Source: Wagnerdoeblera intermedia | Lineage (GTDB): Bacteria; Pseudomonadota; Alphaproteobacteria; Rhodobacterales; Rhodobacteraceae | Assembly (NCBI RefSeq): GCF_042647465.1 | Contig: NZ_JBHRVN010000004.1 | Direction: 5' to 3' (one strand) | Length of the DNA stretch: 64,000 bases | In this document: one piece after another, positions 7,992-15,244 of the stretch | How the letters are laid out: each line of letters starts with the position of its first letter | How positions within the stretch are numbered: position 1 is the stretch's first letter | Notes under the pieces: generated by a model | The model's input: only the letters and a program-made list of their open reading frames with translations | Database searches by the model: none | Told to the model about the DNA's origin: nothing | Program-made: the position numbers and the translations under genes

Positions 7992-9680
7992 ATGTCAGGA
8001 TCCGGACAGGGATGGCAGAGGAACTCTCCGGCAGGGGGTGGCCGGACAGGCGAAAGGGCGGGCTCGGTGAGCAAACGGGCAGAGGGTGGACTGAGGGCTT
8101 ATAAGATCCCCCTTTTGACAGTAGGGGTGGGGCTGCTTCTTGCGGCCTCGCTCACGAATCTGGTCTATCGCTATGAAACCGACCGTCTGCGCCACAGCGC
8201 TGAGCGGCGGCTCTCCGACATCGCCTTTCACATCGCGAGCCGCATAGACCGCATCAATGTGGTCCTGCAGGTCTCGCGCGCCTTTCTGGAGAGCCGCAGC
8301 GGCAATGCCATTACCCGTGAGCGGTTTCAGCGGTTCCACCTGCACCTGCAGGAGGCGGGCATGCTGGAAGGCATGCAGGGCCTGGGCTTTGCCGCGCTGC
8401 TTTCGCCCGGTGATGTGGCGACGGTAGAAAACCGCATTGCGCAGGACTACGGCCTGCCCCGCAGGCTCTGGCCCGCCCCTGCGGGGGGGCGTCTCCATTC
8501 TGCGATCATGCTGCTTGAACCTGCGGATGAGCCGAACCTTGCGGCCCTTGGCTTTGACATGATGTCAGAGGACCAGCGCCGCACGGCCATGGAAGCCGCG
8601 ATGCTGAGCGATCAGCCGCAGCTGACGGGCCCGGTCACTCTGGTTCAGCAGCTTGACGATCCGCGACGGGCAGGGGCACTGATGTATCTCTACGTCAACA
8701 GCGACAGAAACGCTGATCTGCCGGGGTTTCTCTACGCGCCGCTGCGGCTTGAGGCCTTGCTGGCGACGGTGCTGGAAGGGCGCTACGAAGGTTATGCCAT
8801 GCGCATCACCGATGTGGAAATGCCGCAGACGGCGGTTTATGAGACGGCTGGCTATCAGGAGACGCAGGAACATCGCGGCGCCGCGTCCCGCCGTCTTGAG
8901 GCCGCGGGCCGCATCTGGCAGCTGAACCTGCGCGATCCGCGGATGGCCAATCTGGTGACCAGCCTGCCGATGACCTTTGTGGTGGGCGCGCTTGCGCTGA
9001 TCTCGGCGATGCTGGCGGGGGCGGCGACCCATTCGCTCCAGGCCTATCTGCGCAACGCCCGCGAGCTGGGGCGGGTGCAGCGCCGCATGCTGGCGCAGAA
9101 AGATCTTCACCTCCGGGAGATGTCGCACCGGCTGAAGAATGTTCTGGCGCGGGTTTCGGCCATCGCGCGTCAGACTGCCAACCGCTCTGAAGATCGCGGT
9201 GAATTTCTGAAATCCTTTAACGGTCGTCTGCAGGCCATGGCGGCGGCGCAGGATCTGCTGACCCGCGCCGTGCCTGCGGGCACCTCGCTGCGCGCCCTGA
9301 TGACGGCAGAGTTGAACCAGCTTTACGACGACAGCCCCTCGAATGTCTCCATCGAGGGGGAGGACATCCACCTGACGAGCGAGCAGACCGAGGCCCTTGG
9401 GCTTTGCATCCATGAGATGGCCACCAATGCGCTGAAATATGGCGCGGGCACCATGCCTGGAGGGCAGATTGCCATCCGCTGGGATCTTGACGGTCAGATG
9501 CTGCATCTGGTCTGGGATGAGGCGACCACAGCGCCGGTTGCGCGGCCTGCCAAACCGGGTTTTGGCACCCGTCTGATGGAAAGCTGCGTGCAGGGAACGC
9601 TGAACGGAACCCTTGGTGGGGAATTCCGCACCCACGGGCTGACGATCAGAATTTCTTTTCCGTTACAGAGCGTTAGCTAA
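7992..9680 (+). CDS. Membrane sensor histidine kinase, CHASE domain plus HWE-type kinase
   Basis: Architecture: cytosolic tail, membrane helix (about 38-56, IPLLTVGVGLLLAASLTNLVY), periplasmic CHASE-like ligand domain (about 65-320; RERFQRFHLHLQ, LEGMQGLGFAALL), second helix (about 330-350), then the kinase core. The H-box MSHRLKNVLARVSAIARQT and the HEMATNALKYGA N-box, with a short ATPase domain lacking an F-box and a GFG near the end, fit the HWE/HisKA_2 class. Many members of this class phosphorylate PhyR-type regulators of the alphaproteobacterial general stress response. No response regulator is adjacent, so it is an orphan here. The start is uncertain: ATG 7992 is used, GTG 8067 has a better upstream AAGGGCGGG, and TTG 7962 is also in frame. 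Confidence 0.82.
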   Translation: MSGSGQGWQRNSPAGGGRTGERAGSVSKRAEGGLRAYKIPLLTVGVGLLLAASLTNLVYRYETDRLRHSAERRLSDIAFHIASRIDRINVVLQVSRAFLESRSGNAITRERFQRFHLHLQEAGMLEGMQGLGFAALLSPGDVATVENRIAQDYGLPRRLWPAPAGGRLHSAIMLLEPADEPNLAALGFDMMSEDQRRTAMEAAMLSDQPQLTGPVTLVQQLDDPRRAGALMYLYVNSDRNADLPGFLYAPLRLEALLATVLEGRYEGYAMRITDVEMPQTAVYETAGYQETQEHRGAASRRLEAAGRIWQLNLRDPRMANLVTSLPMTFVVGALALISAMLAGAATHSLQAYLRNARELGRVQRRMLAQKDLHLREMSHRLKNVLARVSAIARQTANRSEDRGEFLKSFNGRLQAMAAAQDLLTRAVPAGTSLRALMTAELNQLYDDSPSNVSIEGEDIHLTSEQTEALGLCIHEMATNALKYGAGTMPGGQIAIRWDLDGQMLHLVWDEATTAPVARPAKPGFGTRLMESCVQGTLNGTLGGEFRTHGLTIRISFPLQSVS

Positions 9681-9701
9681 ATCTGTCTTTCGCAGATTTC
9701 G

Positions 9702-9727
9702 GGAACCCGCAGCCTCTTTGCTGCGTT
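9702..9727 (+). promoter_or_regulatory. Candidate EcfG (general stress sigma factor) promoter
   Basis: GGAAC (9702-9706), 17 bases, then CGTT (9724-9727). This matches the known EcfG consensus GGAAC-N16/17-CGTT. It would start a transcript near 9733 that runs into the terminator at 10075-10102. The match is from the sequence only. Confidence 0.4.
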
Positions 9728-9906
9728 ATCTCATTGTGAATGTAAGAGTTTTCCTCTGCAGGCAAGGGTTCCGGGCGTCGTTGCCTCGTGGTTCGGGATC
9801 TGCGTCCGCAGCGGGCGGTCCGACCTTCTGTTTCGGGTCGGAGATGGTGTTTGGCGTGCTCCGGATGTTTCCCGGATAGTGGGGTAAGAGTGCTTCTGCC
9901 CGTGTC

Positions 9907-9945
9907 CTGCGAGTGGGGCCCTGCGAGTGGGGCTGCGAGTGGGGC
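9907..9945 (+). repeat. Three copies of a 13-base repeat CTGCGAGTGGGGC
   Basis: Exact copies at 9907-9919, 9921-9933 and 9933-9945; a related AGTGGGG is at 9877-9883. The spacing is too short and the unit too small for a CRISPR array. Confidence 0.85.
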
Positions 9946-10074
9946 AAGGAAAGGTCTTTACACATTTTTAACGGTTTCTGGGTTTACTCTCAGGTGAACG
10001 GCCGTCCGGCCCTCGCCTGAGGGCGTTGTTCCACGCTCAGGCAAAGCCTGTCGGGATAGTATGGTGCGAGTGAC

Positions 10075-10102
10075 GGGTCTGCCTTCGGGCGGACCCTTTT
10101 TT
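10075..10102 (+). terminator. Strong UUCG-loop intrinsic terminator
   Basis: GGGTCTGCC, loop TTCG, GGCGGACCC, then TTTTTT. The stem is 9 bp. No gene ends just upstream, so it is best explained by a non-coding transcript. Confidence 0.85.
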
Positions 10103-10185
10103 GTTTCGCAGTGCCCTTTGCAAATTCGCTCTGCGCAAAGACGCATCCCGGCCGCACCGCCCGCGCAGCCGGGGCGTGAAAGGCG

Positions 10186-10211
10186 GGAACCTCTTTCTCC
10201 GGACGGGGGTT
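10186..10211 (+). promoter_or_regulatory. Candidate EcfG-like promoter of the membrane-stress operon
   Basis: GGAAC (10186-10190), 17 bases, then GGTT (10208-10211). The spacing equals that of the box at 9702, and one base differs from the CGTT consensus. It lies 110 bases before the operon start at 10322, leaving a leader of about 105 nt. Confidence 0.35.
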
Positions 10212-10321
10212 GAGACTGTGCAGCCCCGCAGCGTGCGCCGGCATATCAGGCGCATTTCGCGGGGAGGGGGCGTCCCGAATTGCACGATCAGCAGGCCCGC
10301 GACGGGCAGGAGAGGTAAAGA

Positions 10322-10912
10322 ATGTCTAAGAGCGACGAGTTGAAGGCAGATCTGAAAGACGCGGCGAAGGATGTACGCGAGGGCGCGCAGGACGCCAAAG
10401 AGCGCGTGACCAGCGCGGCGAAAGACGCCGTGGCCGAAGGCAAAGAGGCGGTCGCCGCCGGTAAAGCCAAGGCGGCGGAGCTTGCGGATCAGGCCTCCGA
10501 TGCGGCCGAAGATCTGGCAGGCCGTGCCTCTGACGCGGCAGGCTCGGTCGCAGACAGCCTGCGCAGCGCCGCCGGGCAGGGTGCGGATATGGCCAAAGAT
10601 GTGCTCGCCGGCACCCGCGAAGCGCTGAACGCCACCGGTGAGAAGGTTGCCGATACGCTGCGGTCTGCCCGCGATCATGCGGATCTGAAGGCGGTTCAGG
10701 ACAAAGTCACCGATGTCGTCGCCGCCACGGCTGAGGCGCTTCGCGACACCCGGCTGAGCGATGTTGCGGGCGATCTGCGCGAATCCGCGCGCCGCAATCC
10801 CGGCATGTTCATCCTTGGCGCCGCCGTTGCCGGTTTTGCGCTTGGCTGCTGGATGCAAAGCTCGGCCACCCGGTCGCGCAGCGATGATCTGATCCGGAGG
10901 CTGCGCTCGTGA
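10322..10912 (+). CDS. YqjD/ElaB-like (DUF883-type) membrane-anchored stress protein
   Basis: 196 residues. Positions 1-150 are a low-complexity, Ala/Asp/Lys/Glu-rich amphipathic helix with 11-residue LEA-like periodicity (DAAKDVREGAQDAKERV, DAAEDLAGRASDAAGSV). The C-terminus carries one membrane helix (about 161-179, MFILGAAVAGFALGCWM) after the RRNPG turn typical of the YqjD/ElaB family, which tail-anchors to the inner membrane and in E. coli can bind inactive ribosomes in stationary phase. The start ATG follows GGAGAGG at 10310-10316. It is the first gene of a three-gene operon, overlaps the next by 4 bases, and lies behind a stress-type promoter candidate. Confidence 0.75.
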   Translation: MSKSDELKADLKDAAKDVREGAQDAKERVTSAAKDAVAEGKEAVAAGKAKAAELADQASDAAEDLAGRASDAAGSVADSLRSAAGQGADMAKDVLAGTREALNATGEKVADTLRSARDHADLKAVQDKVTDVVAATAEALRDTRLSDVAGDLRESARRNPGMFILGAAVAGFALGCWMQSSATRSRSDDLIRRLRS

Positions 10913-11334
10913 CCCAATCCGGCCGGGATCCGCGGCTGTCGGGCCTGGTCGGGCCCTTCGTCGCGCTCTTTCGTGTGGTGACGGCGGCAGGGGGGCTGCT
11001 CTCGACAGAGGCAGCCCTTGCGAAGGCCGAAGCAAAACAGGCAGCGGGCGATGTTGTTCGGGGCCTGGTCATAGTGCTGGTCGCCGCTGTCATTAGTATG
11101 GTGGCGCTGAATATGCTGGCCATGGCCGGGGTCGATGCGCTGATCTGGGCGGGCCTCTCGCCGGGGTGGGCACGCTTTGCGATGGGCGGCGGTCTGCTGC
11201 TGCTGGCGCTGATCCTCGTCTCGGTGGCGAAGGGGCGTTTCAATGCTTCGCAGCGCATGTCCGGGCATATCGGCGAGCGGGTGAACAGCAATGTGGCGCT
11301 GCTGCGCCGGGAAATGGGGCCGCGCGATGTCTGA
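10909..11334 (+). CDS. Phage-holin-like (DUF1469/YqjE-type) membrane protein
   Basis: 141 residues with two membrane helices (about 46-70, VVRGLVIVLVAAVISMVALNM, and about 88-107, ARFAMGGGLLLLALILVSVA) flanked by charged helices, the pattern of the holin-X/YqjE family. Despite the family name there are no phage genes nearby; the role is probably membrane organisation or stress tolerance. It starts with GTG inside GTGA, overlapping the stop of the preceding gene, so the two are translationally coupled. Confidence 0.72.
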   Translation: MTQSGRDPRLSGLVGPFVALFRVVTAAGGLLSTEAALAKAEAKQAAGDVVRGLVIVLVAAVISMVALNMLAMAGVDALIWAGLSPGWARFAMGGGLLLLALILVSVAKGRFNASQRMSGHIGERVNSNVALLRREMGPRDV

Positions 11335-12397
11335 AAAAGCCCGCCTGGAACTTGAAGCCCGCCAGCGGCAGGCCGAACTCAGCGCGGCTCTGGCAGAGCT
11401 GCGCGGAACCATCGAGCCGGCTGTCCATCTGGTTGAAAAGGGCGCCGAAATGGCCGGAGCCGGGATCGACCGGGGCGCGAAGCTCCTTGGCGCAGTCGGC
11501 TCTGCGGGTGGCACGGTTGCGGGCACCGCTCAGGCGGCCGCACAAAAGCTGAGCGATGCCGCCGCGACCCTGACCGGCCATGCGCCTGGTGAGGAGAAGA
11601 CCGCTCAGGTCGCCGGGGCCGCCGGGGCCGCGGGTCTTGCCGGTGTGGCACTCTGGGGCGTGAAGCGGCTGTTGTCGAAAGGCGACAACGCTGAGCCGGT
11701 GCCGGAAGGGCCCCTGCCGGCCGTTCTGAACGCCCTTTTGCCGCGCAGCTCGTCAGAGCTGACCGACAGGGGCGGCGAATGGCTGAGTGAAGCCGACAGC
11801 CTTCGCCGCGAGGCAGATCGCCAGCTCAATAAAATTGAGCGGGCTCTGGCGCGCGGCCGTGGTGATCCGGATGATCTGATCGCGCACCGCGATGAGGTGC
11901 TGGAGACCCTGACCAACGGGCTGAAGATCGCCTTTGCACGCGGGCTGGAAAAGCTTGATCCGGCGACCCGTGCCCATGTCCTGAAAAAACGCGGCGAGGA
12001 TTATGCCGCCCATCTGGCGCAGCTTGAGGCTGAGGCGGGCGGCGGCGGTCTGACCGGCGCGCTGCGGCGTCACCCGCTGCTCGCGGGCGGTGCCGTTCTG
12101 GTGGCGGGGGCTGCTGCGGCCTATCTGCTGCCGCGTGGTGCGGTGACGGCAGCCGCAGGCAAAGCCGCACCCGTGGTCGCCTCGCTTGCAAAGGATGTGG
12201 CGCTCGGCGCGGTCAGCCGGACCGGGCTTTGGGGCAGCCTTGCGGGTTTTGCCCTCAAGCGCATGATGACCAGGCGCGAGGAGGACGCGCCGGATGCGCA
12301 GGCACCGGCGCAGACGAGCCTGCTGTCCTCAGACCTTCCCGCCCCCTCCCGCTCCCCTCTGGTGCTCGATCAATATGGGGCGCCGGCGCAGCGCTGA
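11327..12397 (+). CDS. Third gene of the YqjDE-like operon: coiled-coil/membrane protein
   Basis: 356 residues without a family name I can assign with confidence; it resembles DUF3618-type proteins. Residues 1-40 form a charged coiled coil (KARLELEARQRQAELSAAL) close to the DUF3618 start. Two stretches around 85-110 and 250-280 are Ala/Gly-rich and partly hydrophobic (AGAAGAAGLAGVALWGV; LLAGGAVLVAGAAAAYLL) and may touch the membrane. The middle (about 130-240) is a charged helical region. The ATG at 11327 overlaps the preceding stop by 8 bases, with GGAAATGGGG upstream. Order and coupling suggest that it works with the two preceding membrane proteins. Confidence 0.6.
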   Translation: MSEKARLELEARQRQAELSAALAELRGTIEPAVHLVEKGAEMAGAGIDRGAKLLGAVGSAGGTVAGTAQAAAQKLSDAAATLTGHAPGEEKTAQVAGAAGAAGLAGVALWGVKRLLSKGDNAEPVPEGPLPAVLNALLPRSSSELTDRGGEWLSEADSLRREADRQLNKIERALARGRGDPDDLIAHRDEVLETLTNGLKIAFARGLEKLDPATRAHVLKKRGEDYAAHLAQLEAEAGGGGLTGALRRHPLLAGGAVLVAGAAAAYLLPRGAVTAAAGKAAPVVASLAKDVALGAVSRTGLWGSLAGFALKRMMTRREEDAPDAQAPAQTSLLSSDLPAPSRSPLVLDQYGAPAQR

Positions 12398-12400
12398 CTG

Positions 12401-12430
12401 AAAAAGCCCCGGAGCGATCCGGGGCTTTTT
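12401..12430. terminator. Bidirectional terminator between the stress operon and fliG
   Basis: AAAAAGCCCCGGA pairs with TCCGGGGCTTTTT, with A and T runs on either side. It serves the plus-strand operon and the minus-strand flagellar operon. Confidence 0.9.
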
Positions 12431-12431
12431 G

Positions 12432-13457
12432 TCAGAATTCGCCTTCGGTCAGCAGCGGATCATCTTCGCTGGGCAGGCGGATGATGTTCTGCCGCGCCAG
12501 ATCATTGGCGAGATCAATCAGCTTATCCTGGGCGTCACGCGCATCCCTTGCACGCACCGGCCCAAGGGCGGCCATCTCTTCGAGCAGCATCTCGCGCGCG
12601 CGGACGGTCAGGGCCTCGATGAACCGGTCGCGAATGCCCTTCTTTGCGCCACGCAGCGCCAGCGGCACCACCGGTCCCTCGGCCGAGCGGATAAGCCGTG
12701 AGAGAGAGTTCTGATCGAGGCGGGCCAGATCGTCGAAGGTGAACATCTTCTGTTTGATCGCCGCGAAAGCCTGGGGGCTTTCTGCCGCCAGGGTGCCCGA
12801 GATTTCCTCGAAAAGCCCGCTGTCGAGTTTGTTGAACATATCGGCAATCCGCTGGTGCGGATCGGGCCCTGTCCTGCGCGAGACCGAGCGCAGGAAGTCT
12901 TTTTCGAGCGTTTCTTCCAGCACTTCCACCGAGAAGCGGGGCAGGGTTTCCAGCGCGATCATCCGCCCCACAATCCCGGTCATCCGGTCGCGCTCAAAAA
13001 GCGGCATAACGCGGGCGGCGACATCGGGTTTCACCCGGCTGAGGATGGCGGCGATGGTCTGATCCGTCTCACCCGAGAGATAGGTGTGGATCATCTGCTC
13101 ATTGAGGGTGGCGAAGGTCTCCCAGATATTGCGCCCCGAGGCCGGGCCGCGGATCTCGGCCATGATCTCGCCAACCTTCTGCTTGGGCAAAAAGCCCGCA
13201 AGCATCCGCTCGGCGATTTCAAACGAGCCGACCACGCCGCTTGCGCCCACGATCCCGGCCTGAAACTCTACCAGCACCTCTTCCACGGCCGAAGCCGGAA
13301 TGGTCCCCAGAAGCGCCATGGCCTGGGTGATCTGCTGGATCTCAGCCTCATCAAGCTGGCTCATCAGCTCAGAGCCGCGCTCTTCGCCAACGCAGAGAAA
13401 CAGCACAGCCGCTTTTTCGACGCCACGCAGCGAGACATATTCGGGGGTATATTTCAT
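12432..13457 (-). CDS. fliG: Flagellar motor switch protein FliG
   Basis: 341 residues. FliG joins the MS-ring (FliF) to the C-ring and transmits torque from the stator. Visible are the N-terminal FliF-binding part (VEKAAVLFLCVGEE, residues 13-26), the armadillo middle domain, the FDDLARLD segment that replaces the common FEDIVLLD, and the C-terminal charge-bearing torque helix (RDRFIEALTVRAREML). The usual EHPQ motif is replaced by DPHQ near residue 205. It is the last gene of the minus-strand flagellar operon, 3 bases after fliP; in many bacteria fliG follows fliF directly, so this order is characteristic of the alphaproteobacterial type. Confidence 0.92.
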   Translation of the reverse strand: MKYTPEYVSLRGVEKAAVLFLCVGEERGSELMSQLDEAEIQQITQAMALLGTIPASAVEEVLVEFQAGIVGASGVVGSFEIAERMLAGFLPKQKVGEIMAEIRGPASGRNIWETFATLNEQMIHTYLSGETDQTIAAILSRVKPDVAARVMPLFERDRMTGIVGRMIALETLPRFSVEVLEETLEKDFLRSVSRRTGPDPHQRIADMFNKLDSGLFEEISGTLAAESPQAFAAIKQKMFTFDDLARLDQNSLSRLIRSAEGPVVPLALRGAKKGIRDRFIEALTVRAREMLLEEMAALGPVRARDARDAQDKLIDLANDLARQNIIRLPSEDDPLLTEGEF

Positions 13458-13460
13458 GCG

Positions 13461-14249
13461 TCAGGAGCCTGCATAGGATTGCATGAGCGAGCCGGCCAGC
13501 ATGTACCAGCCATCGATCAGCACAAAGAAAATCACCTTAAACGGCAGCGAGATCATCACCGGCGGCAGCATCATCATCCCCGCGCCCATCAGCACCGAGG
13601 AGACGACAAGGTCGATGGCGATAAAGGGCAGGAAGATCAGAAATCCGATGGTAAAGGCGCGGCGCAGCTCGGAAATCATAAAGGCCGGAACCAGAACCGA
13701 CCAGGGGGTCTCGTCGCTGATCGTGACCTGCGGGCGCTCTTCGCCGCTGCGGGTGGCATTGATGCTCAGGAAGAGATCAATGTCTTTCTCGCGGGTATTG
13801 GCGGCCATGAACTTATGGAAAGGCGCAATGATGCGGGGAAAGGCGGTTTCCTCATCCAGCGTGCCTTCGATCATGGGGGCCAGGCCGTCGTCCCAGGCAG
13901 TCTGAAACACCGGCTGCATCACAAAAAGCGTCATGAAAAAAGCCAGCGCCGTGATGACCATATTGGGCGGCGACTGCTGCAGCCCGAGCGCCATGCGCAG
14001 CATGGAAAAGACGATTACAAAGCGGGTGAAAGAGGTCATCACCACCAGCATGCCCGGCGCCAGTGACAGCGCCGTCATCACCCCGATCAGCTGGATCACC
14101 CGACCCGACAGCGGTGCCGTGTCGGTGCCCGGCTCAGCCAGGGTGCCCGACAGCCCCTGCAACAGGCCCGAGAGGTCCTGCGCAACAGCAGCCGGCGCGA
14201 TCAGCGAAAGCCCGGCTGCAAGGATCGGCAGAAGACGGCGGATCTGCAT
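13461..14249 (-). CDS. fliP: Flagellar export gate protein FliP
   Basis: 262 residues. Core subunit of the FliPQR export gate in the inner membrane. A cleavable signal peptide (about 1-23, ending APAAVAQ) is followed by a membrane helix with ALSLAPGMLVVMTSFTRFVIVFSMLR, a periplasmic segment (about 110-185), and C-terminal helices containing FLIFLPFIAIDLVVSSVLMGAGMMMLPP. These are strong FliP hallmarks. The start follows the fliN stop by 3 bases. FliQ and FliR are not in this window, so the export genes are split between loci. Confidence 0.95.
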   Translation of the reverse strand: MQIRRLLPILAAGLSLIAPAAVAQDLSGLLQGLSGTLAEPGTDTAPLSGRVIQLIGVMTALSLAPGMLVVMTSFTRFVIVFSMLRMALGLQQSPPNMVITALAFFMTLFVMQPVFQTAWDDGLAPMIEGTLDEETAFPRIIAPFHKFMAANTREKDIDLFLSINATRSGEERPQVTISDETPWSVLVPAFMISELRRAFTIGFLIFLPFIAIDLVVSSVLMGAGMMMLPPVMISLPFKVIFFVLIDGWYMLAGSLMQSYAGS

Positions 14250-14252
14250 GGG

Positions 14253-14573
14253 TTAAAGCTGCGAGAGGTAGTCTTTGACGATCTCGGTCAGCGTGACGCC
14301 AATCCGGTTTTCGCCGACTTTCACGAGATCGCCACGGGCGACCAGGCGGTCGTTGATCATCACATCCACCGGCTCGCCGATCTTTTTGTCCAGCTCAATC
14401 ACCGAGCCGCGTGAGAGCGCCAGAAGCTGATTGATCGGCATCCGCGAGCGGCCCAGCACGATCTGGACGTCGAGATTGACGTTCAGCATGGCGCGGATGC
14501 TGCTGTCTTCGGCTTTGCCGCTCTCACCCGCACCCAGAAGCTGGGCCATGAATTCAGGGTTGTCCGTGGTCAT
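14253..14573 (-). CDS. fliN: Flagellar C-ring protein FliN
   Basis: 106 residues. FliN builds the base of the C-ring with FliM and binds FliH. The SpoA domain covers about 35-105: ILGRSRMPINQLLALSRGSVIELDKK in the chromosomal version reads IVLGRSRMPINQL and SRGSVIELD, then GEPVDVMINDRLVARGDLV. ATG 14573 is the best start because GGAGGG lies 6 bases upstream; an open extension to 14639 belongs to fliH. The gene overlaps the fliH end by 20 bases, so translation is probably coupled. Confidence 0.9.
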   Translation of the reverse strand: MTTDNPEFMAQLLGAGESGKAEDSSIRAMLNVNLDVQIVLGRSRMPINQLLALSRGSVIELDKKIGEPVDVMINDRLVARGDLVKVGENRIGVTLTEIVKDYLSQL

Positions 14574-15237
14574 CTGATCCCTCCGTCGTGGCCTGCGCCG
14601 CATCCCGCGACAGCAGATCCAGGGTTGCGAGGATCTCACTCATGAGCGCCTCGGGGTGAAAATGGGCCTCGCCTCCGCTCCAGCGGGCGCGGGCTGCGCC
14701 CTCTGCCAGATCGGGCGCGGCGATGAGATGCACGGCCGCGCCGGTCCCGGTGAGCGCCTCGCGGAAGTCCGCCTGAAGAGGCTCAAGCGCGGCCGGCGGC
14801 ACCTCCAGCGTCAGCCCGCCGGGGCCTTCGGCCAGCAGGAGGGCGCGGCGGCAGAAGGCCGCAAGGCGGCGCGGCGCAAAGCGTGCAGCGATCTCGGGCA
14901 AAAGCCGGGCCGCCAGGGCCTGGGTCAGCCGGATCAGATCGCGCTCCCGCGCCGCGCGGTAACGGCTGAGATCGCCCTCCAGCGCGCTGATCTGCGGCAC
15001 GAGGGCTGCAAGGCTTTCGCGCGCGCGGGCCGCGCCATCCTCCTGCGCCAGGTGCTGCCCCTCGGCCAGGCCCTCGGCGTGGCCCTGCGCATAGCCTTCC
15101 TCGCGCGCCGCCTGAAGTTTCGCCGCAAGTTCCTCGGCCGTCAGGCTGAGGGGCGCGGGCTTTGCATCGGGGCGCGGCGCAGGGATCAGCCCTGCGGCGG
15201 CTTCGGCATCAAAATCACGGTCAAACAGAAAGGACAT
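14554..15237 (-). CDS. fliH: FliH-like regulator of the flagellar export ATPase (divergent)
   Basis: 227 residues. FliH holds and regulates the export ATPase FliI and docks it to FliN. Similarity is weak, as usual for FliH: a Pro/Ala-rich N-terminus, a long coiled coil with the typical small-residue repeat (EGYAQGHAEGLAEGQHLAQE, about residues 47-66), and a C-terminal FliH/YscL-like domain with RLTQALAARLLPEIAARF. Assignment rests on these features and on position between fliF and fliN. It overlaps fliN by 20 bases and starts 7 bases after fliF. Confidence 0.75.
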   Translation of the reverse strand: MSFLFDRDFDAEAAAGLIPAPRPDAKPAPLSLTAEELAAKLQAAREEGYAQGHAEGLAEGQHLAQEDGAARARESLAALVPQISALEGDLSRYRAARERDLIRLTQALAARLLPEIAARFAPRRLAAFCRRALLLAEGPGGLTLEVPPAALEPLQADFREALTGTGAAVHLIAAPDLAEGAARARWSGGEAHFHPEALMSEILATLDLLSRDAAQATTEGSDDHGQP

Positions 15238-15244
15238 GGCGGCC

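Larger units (their letters stand above)
9733..10102 (+). ncRNA. Candidate structured small RNA (boundaries tentative)
   Basis: A strong intrinsic terminator lies about 400 bases beyond the last stop codon with no reading frame before it, which suggests that it ends a non-coding transcript. Upstream of it are a 9-bp stem (9989-9997 with 10013-10021) enclosing an inner GGCC/GGCC hairpin, and a small CAGGC/GCCTG hairpin. If transcription starts at the box at 9702, the RNA is about 370 nt and carries four AGUGGGG motifs in unpaired sequence. A shorter RNA starting near 9980 is equally possible. It matches no RNA family I recognise (not SRP RNA, 6S, tmRNA or RNase P by inspection). Confidence 0.35.
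9681..10321. other. 641-bp non-coding region with promoter-like boxes, repeats and hairpins
   Basis: No convincing gene on either strand. In order it holds: a hairpin right after the kinase stop (AAATCTG...CAGATTT, 9680-9699); a GGAAC-N17-CGTT box at 9702-9727; four AGTGGGG motifs at 9877-9944, three of them in 13-base copies of CTGCGAGTGGGGC; a branched hairpin at 9989-10021; a small CAGGC/GCCTG hairpin near 10038; a UUCG-loop terminator at 10075; and a second GGAAC-N17-GGTT box at 10186-10211 before the next operon. See the separate entries. Confidence 0.6.

Noticed and set aside
9907..9945. Short repeat cluster as a CRISPR array
   Set aside because: Units are 13 bases with 0-1 base between them, there are only three, and no cas genes are nearby.
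9788..9997. 69-codon frame in the non-coding block
   Set aside because: Cys/Arg-rich without a ribosome-binding site, crosses the 13-base repeats, no domain.
10909..11334. Holin-like gene as a phage remnant
   Set aside because: It lies in a YqjDE-type operon with no phage genes; the family name is historical.
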